A stretch of DNA of 38,289 nucleotides from an uncultured Lachnospiraceae bacterium. Lineage in GTDB: Bacteria > Bacillota > Clostridia > Lachnospirales > Lachnospiraceae. The translations under genes and the position numbers were made by a program. The stretch spans positions 494 through 38,782 of the forward strand of contig CAJTYJ010000039.1 of NCBI GenBank assembly GCA_910583895.1, in the 5' to 3' direction. Below, one piece after another: positions 34,591 to 38,289 of the stretch (within the stretch, counting starts at the first letter, position 1; the number at the start of each line of letters is the position of its first letter). Under the pieces are notes generated by a model. It was not told the origin of the DNA. It did no database searches and worked only from the letters and a program-made list of their open reading frames with translations.

Positions 34591-35316
34591 CTAGTCAAAC
34601 AACATCTCATCGATCGTGACAAATTCATACCCTTCTGCCTTCAGAAGAGTGATGATACGTTTTACAGCCTGTACAGTACTCTCATAGCTGTCATGCATCA
34701 GTATTATATCATTTTCCCCGGCATTTTTCATCACATGATTTACGATGGAATCCACATTTTGTGTAGTCCAGTCCAGGGTGTCGATGGTCCACATAACCGG
34801 AATCAGATTAAGATTGGATTCCAGACCTTCGTTCCAGGTGCCAAAAGGCGGGCGCACATACTCTGTGCCCTTGCCTGTCAGTTCCTCAATCAGACAGCTG
34901 GTCTTTTCGATTTCTTCACAGGCTTGTTCTTTGGAAAGCCCGGTGATCTGCACATGGTGAAACGTGTGATTACCGATCAAATGCCCTTCTTCAGCGATCT
35001 TTTTGACGATTTCCTCCTGTCCTTCTATATTTTGTCCCAGCAGAAAAAAAGTGGCGGGAACCTGTTCCGCTTTCAGCACATCCAGCATTTGTTCCGTATA
35101 GACCGGATGAGGACCGTCATCAAAGGTCAGAGCGATCTTTTTTGTCTCCGGTTCTTCTGTTTCTTTTGTCTCCGCTGGCTCCTGGAGCACCTCCTGACGC
35201 ACAGTTTCTGCAAAAGCGCCGCTTTTTGTCCGGTGTCCTGCTGTATACCCAAGTATTCCAAGGCACAGGATCCCCAGGATTCCTGATATCCACTGCTTCT
35301 TGTTGCGTCCCGACAT
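34591..35316 (-). CDS. Membrane-anchored polysaccharide deacetylase (NodB domain)
   Basis: 241 aa from ATG 35316. One N-terminal membrane segment (about 9-26) and a Glu/Thr-rich linker lead to a NodB domain (about 60-235). Catalytic motifs are TFDDGPHP (about 64-71), the zinc motif NHTFHH (His117 and His121) and RPPFGTWN. Such enzymes remove acetyl groups from peptidoglycan or other glycans outside the cell. The frame opens at GTG 35340, but AGGGGAAGG supports ATG 35316. It leads the rarA transcript. Confidence 0.9.
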   Translation of the reverse strand: MSGRNKKQWISGILGILCLGILGYTAGHRTKSGAFAETVRQEVLQEPAETKETEEPETKKIALTFDDGPHPVYTEQMLDVLKAEQVPATFFLLGQNIEGQEEIVKKIAEEGHLIGNHTFHHVQITGLSKEQACEEIEKTSCLIEELTGKGTEYVRPPFGTWNEGLESNLNLIPVMWTIDTLDWTTQNVDSIVNHVMKNAGENDIILMHDSYESTVQAVKRIITLLKAEGYEFVTIDEMLFD

Positions 35317-35496
35317 TTCCTTCCCCTGCTGTTCTTCCACGGCTTATGTAAGCTTATGAGAAGCAGCTTGTTTCATATGACACGATTTTTGCAGCAAACG
35401 CAAAAACCGGCCAGTCCTGTAAAATCAGAATTTTCTTTTCTGTTTTTTCCAGTTTTGTTTATCCTTTTTAGAATTCTTTTAGAAGCATGACATACT

Positions 35497-35637
35497 TTGG
35501 ACACATTTCGTTGTTATGATATTAACTGTAAGGAAGACATATCCGTATTTCATTCATAACACTTGGGGGGCCGTAAAAAGCCCTCCACTCCCTCGAAAGA
35601 TCAAGGTTTTCACGAAAGTGAGAGCCTTTTATTTTTG
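35497..35637 (+). ncRNA. Candidate small RNA with terminator hairpin (weak)
   Basis: TTGGAC (35497-35502) and TATTAA (35520-35525) with 17-bp spacing could start a transcript near 35532. It would fold a GGGGGGC/GCCCTCC hairpin (about 35563-35585) and end at a 9-bp hairpin with a GAAA tetraloop (35605-35626) followed by TTTTATTTTT. No coding frame is evident. In the 405 bp between the deacetylase start and the recombinase, nothing else stands out except two TTTACGACA direct repeats at 35641-35661. Confidence 0.3.
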
Positions 35638-35721
35638 GAATTTACGACACTTTTACGACAATTCACCACCATTTCCAGAAGAAAGAAGCACCTGCCCGCC
35701 TGCAGATGCCCCTGAAAATTC

Positions 35722-36360
35722 TTATATCACATTTTCCATCTTTCTGATCTCTTTCTTTAACCGCTCCTGATCCACATGATTGTATACTTTCATCGTGACA
35801 GCTGGGTCAGAATGCCCCATAATTGTCTGTAATGCCTTTACATCCATACCGGCTTCCGCCATCCGGGTACATCCGGTATGCCGCAGGATATGATTGGAGA
35901 TCACCGGCAGCAGGACCGGCTCCCGCTTCTCCTTCTTTGCCCGTTCCTGTTCTTCCCGGTTGTAACTCCTGACAATCCCATACAGGATGTAATTGAACGA
36001 TTTATAATTATAGGGCCGCTGGTTGCTGTTCAGGAAAATAAAATTCCGGTACCCGTCCAACTCATAGTCACCGCATCTTCCCAGCATCATATTCAGCTTT
36101 TTCTGCTCCACAAATGCCCGGTATACCTGATCTGTCATGGGAATCTTACGAACTCCGCTTTCTGTCTTTGGAGTGCTTATAAAATATTTCATCTGGCCGT
36201 TGATCCGGTCATAGTTCATCTGGTGTGTAATGCTGATGGTTCTGCCTTTCATATCCACATCCGCCCATGTCAGCCCACAGATTTCACCCACTCTGCAGGC
36301 GGTCCCTATCATAATCTGGATCATGGGCAGATGGATTTTCATGCCTGGACTGCTGCCCAC
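35722..36360 (-). pseudogene. Tyrosine recombinase/integrase, N-terminally truncated
   Basis: 212 codons hold only the catalytic domain of a Tn916/ICE-type integrase, about half the usual 380-410 aa. Catalytic residues are all present: Arg in GTACRVGE, Lys in TPKTESGVRK, HxxR in NHILRHTG, His in GHSDPA and Tyr in MKVYNHV. The N-terminal arm-binding and core-binding domains are missing. Upstream, the sequence changes at once into an unrelated small ORF in another frame, which indicates a deletion junction near 36345-36380. A GTG at 36360 could start a truncated product, but no clear ribosome site is seen. It marks the end of an integrated element. Confidence 0.8.
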
Positions 36361-36656
36361 ATAATTACGCCGAATGTGTTTGTATTTTCATTCATATGTT
36401 TTTCCTCCATATCATCTATCCGGCTTTCTACAAAGACTGAAATCTTCGCAAGCAGTGCCGGGGCCTCAATCTGCTGTATCCTCGTTATAATCTTCTGCAT
36501 GTCTCCTGCAGGGGTTCTTGCCCCTGTTTTCTGTTCTCTCGCAGTATAAGGCTTGTAAACGCGCTCTGGGCCTGTGACGGGCTTTTTATTCGATTCCATG
36601 GGAATTTTTACCATCCTTTCTTGAATTGGTTCTATCAGGCGTATAAACGCCCTCAT
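36339..36656 (-). CDS. Small hypothetical protein of the element, probably C-terminally altered
   Basis: 105 aa, not recognised. It is basic in the first half (MESNKKPVTGPERVYKPYTAREQ) and helical in the second (DMQKIITRIQQIEAPALLAKISVFVESRIDDMEEKH). Its ATG overlaps the stop of the upstream small gene as ATGA, which suggests translational coupling. The last residues FGVIMWAAVQA overlap the truncated integrase in another frame and may have been created by the deletion that removed the integrase N-terminus. Confidence 0.5.
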   Translation of the reverse strand: MRAFIRLIEPIQERMVKIPMESNKKPVTGPERVYKPYTAREQKTGARTPAGDMQKIITRIQQIEAPALLAKISVFVESRIDDMEEKHMNENTNTFGVIMWAAVQA

Positions 36657-36781
36657 TTTCTCTGATTATTTTCTTCCTCTTCTGCTGAACTGACAAAATA
36701 ATAAATCAGTTTTAGGCTTTCATCATTTTCGATTTTTTCCAATATATTAATAATCTCTTTTTTATAGTCCGTATGTATCAC
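36653..36781 (-). CDS. 42-residue element-associated small protein
   Basis: Reads MIHTDYKKEIINILEKIE and continues with LIYYFVSS and an acidic tail. The pattern of a short charged helix followed by LIYYFV resembles small proteins often found in phages and integrative elements of Clostridia, of unknown role. It starts at a GTG whose last bases form GTGA with the stop of the upstream gene, and its own stop forms ATGA with the next start. AAGGA directly before the GTG is too close to act as a standard ribosome site, so coupled reinitiation is likely. Confidence 0.55.
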   Translation of the reverse strand: MIHTDYKKEIINILEKIENDESLKLIYYFVSSAEEEENNQRK

Positions 36782-37089
36782 TCCTTCCCGTTGACCACAT
36801 CTCCGCCGAAATCCGAGTTAAAATAATTGTATCCGTCGCCGTCCTGCGATACGAAGTCATACTGGGAGAGATATTCAATCCATCTCTGGTTGTTCCGTTC
36901 GTTTGCCTGCGAACAGCGGATATTTGCAGCCACAAGGCACAGGACCACAAAAACAGCAAATATCAAAATATCCCGGATGATTTTTTCGAGACGTGCACAC
37001 TGGCTCCCCAGCATGTTGATTGTTTCGGATGCTAATGTTTCGCTTCTGGCAGCAGTTTCCTGCTTCTTTGTAATCTTGTCGTTTTCCAT
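36778..37089 (-). CDS. Small single-pass membrane protein of the element
   Basis: 103 aa, not assigned to a known family. A charged N-terminus with coiled-coil character (MENDKITKKQETAARSETLA) leads to one membrane segment at about 40-60 (ILIFAVFVVLCLVAANI). An aromatic, acidic C-terminus follows (YLSQYDFVSQDGDGYNYFNSDFGGD). ATG 37089 has AAAGGATATC upstream. It starts 4 bp after the HIRAN gene remnant and overlaps the next small gene by 4 nt, so it belongs to one transcript. Confidence 0.6.
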   Translation of the reverse strand: MENDKITKKQETAARSETLASETINMLGSQCARLEKIIRDILIFAVFVVLCLVAANIRCSQANERNNQRWIEYLSQYDFVSQDGDGYNYFNSDFGGDVVNGKE

Positions 37090-37093
37090 TTTT

Positions 37094-37535
37094 TTAGATA
37101 TCCTTTCTTTTTGTCGCCGGATATGGTATGATACAGCCAGTATCCAGCTTTTTTGAGTATGTGCGGGTTACTCTCTGCCCCTGCCAGTGTTGGCGCACTG
37201 GTAAGGGCGTTTCTTTATATACTGTGATATTCACCAGCGCGCCCAGATTCTCTTTATAGCTGTACCCGCCGATGATCTGCATCAGAGACGCTTTTACCTG
37301 TATGCCCATGTGGATCACCTTTGCCAGTTCCCGCGCCAGTCCTTTGGGGATGTACCCCGATCACTGTCCGGCGACGGATGCTGCGAATATGTACAACTAT
37401 GCAGATCGCATTCTGGTCATACCTGTTATCAGGTTCCCGCTCCAAAGTTATGCTTAAATCCTCCGGTCTGAACTGCTTCAGGAAACTCAACCGCTCCTGT
37501 CTGTTCTCAAAGCTTGTGCCTGCTGCCGATCTGCC
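37094..37535 (-). pseudogene. HIRAN-domain protein, frameshifted
   Basis: Two frames join to one HIRAN-like domain. The first frame (to about 37359) reads GTSFENRQERLSFL, then LEREPDNRYDQNAICIVV. The second (from about 37357) reads IGYIPKGLARELAKV, then GGYSYKENLGALVNITVYK. Removing one base in the four-base G run (plus-strand C run 37355-37358) restores VIGYIP, the conserved HIRAN strand. HIRAN domains bind 3' ends of single-stranded DNA in helicase and repair proteins; stand-alone forms occur in mobile elements. A TAA just upstream of the open stretch suggests the N-terminus is also disrupted or starts at an internal TTG (37490). Confidence 0.7.
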
Positions 37536-37577
37536 TTATTTTGTTGTAAGTTTGTGGGAATGAACAGCAGTTCGCCC

Positions 37578-37606
37578 TTGCGTCCTGCCGTGGGATATGG
37601 TATATT
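37578..37606 (+). promoter_or_regulatory. Promoter of the putative antitoxin RNA
   Basis: TTGCGT (37578-37583) and TATATT (37601-37606) are separated by 17 bp. The expected start is near the AAAAGGAACAA at 37615. Confidence 0.5.
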
Positions 37607-37614
37607 TAGAGCAT

Positions 37615-37706
37615 AAAAGGAACAACCGCCCACAAGGGGTTGGCCGATAAAGAAAATGACAGAATTGCCACCCTGCTACCGCCAAGTATACAAGGGTGGT
37701 TTTTCT
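37615..37706 (+). ncRNA. Putative type I antitoxin RNA
   Basis: About 90 nt from the predicted start to the T run after the stem CCACCCT/AGGGTGG (37669-37699), followed by TTTTT. The RNA has no coding frame. It is convergent with the small holin-like toxin gene and would overlap the 3' end of the toxin mRNA, as in TxpA/RatA-type and related loci. Its first about 30 nt resemble the start of the toxin leader. Confidence 0.5.
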
Positions 37707-37731
37707 GTGCCCGTTTCCGGGACTTAAAACG

Positions 37732-37815
37732 CTACTGACAGAACTTTATAATAAAGGTCAGTAATGCGAGAATGAACATACCAAAGGCCATCAGGTCTTT
37801 AAAGTCAAATTTCAT
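37732..37815 (-). CDS. Small holin-like type I toxin
   Basis: 27 aa: MKFDFKDLMAFGMFILALL, then TFIIKFCQ. One hydrophobic helix follows a short charged N-terminus, matching the FGMFxLALLTFI pattern of the putative holin-like toxin family of Firmicutes. These peptides insert in the membrane when unregulated. GGGAGGTG lies 6 nt before ATG 37815. A strong promoter is present, and a convergent RNA overlaps the 3' side. Too short for standard gene finders. Confidence 0.75.
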   Translation of the reverse strand: MKFDFKDLMAFGMFILALLTFIIKFCQ

Positions 37816-37845
37816 CCGCACCACCTCCCATCTTATGTAATGAGA

Positions 37846-37879
37846 GGCCAACACCTTGCAGTGACACGATTGTTCCTTT
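37846..37879 (-). repeat. Toxin leader segment repeated in the antitoxin RNA (inverted repeat pair)
   Basis: On the minus strand the segment reads AAAGGAACAATCG, then CAAGGTGTTGGCC. The plus-strand segment 37616-37645 reads AAAGGAACAACCG, then CAAGGGGTTGGCC. The two transcripts would therefore begin with almost the same sequence. Confidence 0.6.
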
Positions 37880-37885
37880 GATCAT

Positions 37886-37914
37886 ATTCTATCACAGCAG
37901 CGTCTTTTCTTCAA
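37886..37914 (-). promoter_or_regulatory. Promoter of the toxin gene
   Basis: On the minus strand, TTGAAG (37909-37914) and TAGAAT (37886-37891) are separated by 17 bp. Transcription would start near 37879, leaving a leader of about 64 nt. Confidence 0.7.
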
Positions 37915-38045
37915 TCCCGTTTCCTCGCACGTTTTAAAGCCCAATTTCCCATTTTATCCAGTTTATCGTGCAAAACGTTAAAGCCCGCCTACGAGCCACA
38001 CAGCACATTAGAGAAGCACTCTTGGCAGCTGGACTCTGACCATGA

Positions 38046-38086
38046 ACCTGATAAGAGGCAGTCAGCACAGCCTTGTCTTATCAGGT
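38046..38086. repeat. Inverted repeat with 11-bp perfect arms
   Basis: ACCTGATAAGA and its complement are separated by 19 nt. No T tract follows on either strand, so it is not a simple terminator. The stretch 37915-38126 otherwise shows no gene that can be supported. Confidence 0.5.
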
Positions 38087-38126
38087 AAATAAAAATCATT
38101 CGCAAAGGAATGCTTGACAAAGAAAG

Positions 38127-38229
38127 AAGGGGCTGTTGCGAAACGCAGTTTATACACAATATATGGATCATATGATCACAAATAGTATCCCAGATATGGC
38201 GTATAACGGTTATTTCGCAACAGCCCCTT
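38127..38229. mobile_element. MITE-like fold-back element
   Basis: Perfect 17-bp terminal inverted repeats (AAGGGGCTGTTGCGAAA) bound a 103-bp AT-rich sequence with no coding frame. A palindrome GATCATATGATC lies in the middle. GGGGCTGTTGC-type ends resemble the terminal repeats of some insertion sequences, which suggests a non-autonomous derivative. Because T residues follow the right arm, use as a terminator is also possible. The remaining 60 bp to the window end show no feature. Confidence 0.5.
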
Positions 38230-38289
38230 TTTATTTACGGGATTCTTTTTGTTATAAATTAAAATAACTCCTCACCGGATATGGTATAA

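Noticed and set aside
34498..35286. Plus-strand 262-residue frame
   Set aside because: It is the antisense shadow of the polysaccharide deacetylase gene.
37989..38171. Minus-strand 60-residue Ser/Cys-rich frame
   Set aside because: It crosses both the 38046-38086 hairpin and the MITE-like element and has no ribosome site or recognisable domain.

Overview
The window looks like a chromosomal segment of a gut Firmicute of the class Clostridia, most likely family Lachnospiraceae. The signs are a SCIFF peptide with its radical-SAM maturase, a fused SecDF, the adjacent order recJ-apt-relA, a TIGR04086-type membrane protein, strong AGGAGG ribosome binding sites, and moderate GC. No rRNA, tRNA or CRISPR array was found. 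The species cannot be named from the sequence alone.

Region 1 (1-5330, minus strand) is a surface and signalling block. It holds a large serine-rich repeat protein with a signal peptide that runs off the left edge, a SARP/BTAD regulator, and a GGDEF protein. Both regulators end in the same degenerate GGDEF-like domain, in which the signature reads SSGQY or SSSQY. The GGDEF leader carries two inverted copies of a 27-bp palindromic element, and one of them covers the ribosome binding site.

Region 2 (5329-19505, minus strand) is mostly housekeeping. In order of transcription it holds: a FIST protein and a soluble chemoreceptor-like protein with their own promoter; scfA (SCIFF), an intrinsic terminator and scfB; secDF and a terminator; then a GNAT acetyltransferase, a GH36 alpha-galactosidase, recJ, apt, relA/spoT and a metallo-beta-lactamase-fold hydrolase, with short gaps or overlaps.

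Region 3 (19680-25835) is a carbohydrate locus. A ribose-type ABC transporter (ATPase, permease, lipoprotein) and a zinc polyol dehydrogenase form one minus-strand operon. A ROK regulator is divergent. The shared intergenic region contains two good promoters and a perfect CRP-like palindrome.

Region 4 (26045-35316) holds a TIGR04086-like membrane protein, a CNNM/HlyC-type protein, and a four-gene operon with two complete small/large pairs of LeuD/LeuC-like hydro-lyase subunits. Neither small subunit has the substrate loop usual in bacterial isopropylmalate isomerase. After these come a sigma-like protein without region 4, a cell-wall amidase with half a SPOR domain, rarA, and a polysaccharide deacetylase.

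Region 5 (about 35500-38289) looks like the eroded end of an integrative element. It has a tyrosine recombinase without its N-terminal half, three small genes coupled by 4-nt overlaps, a frameshifted HIRAN-domain gene, a compact type I toxin-antitoxin-like locus with a 27-residue holin-like toxin, and a MITE-like fold-back element.
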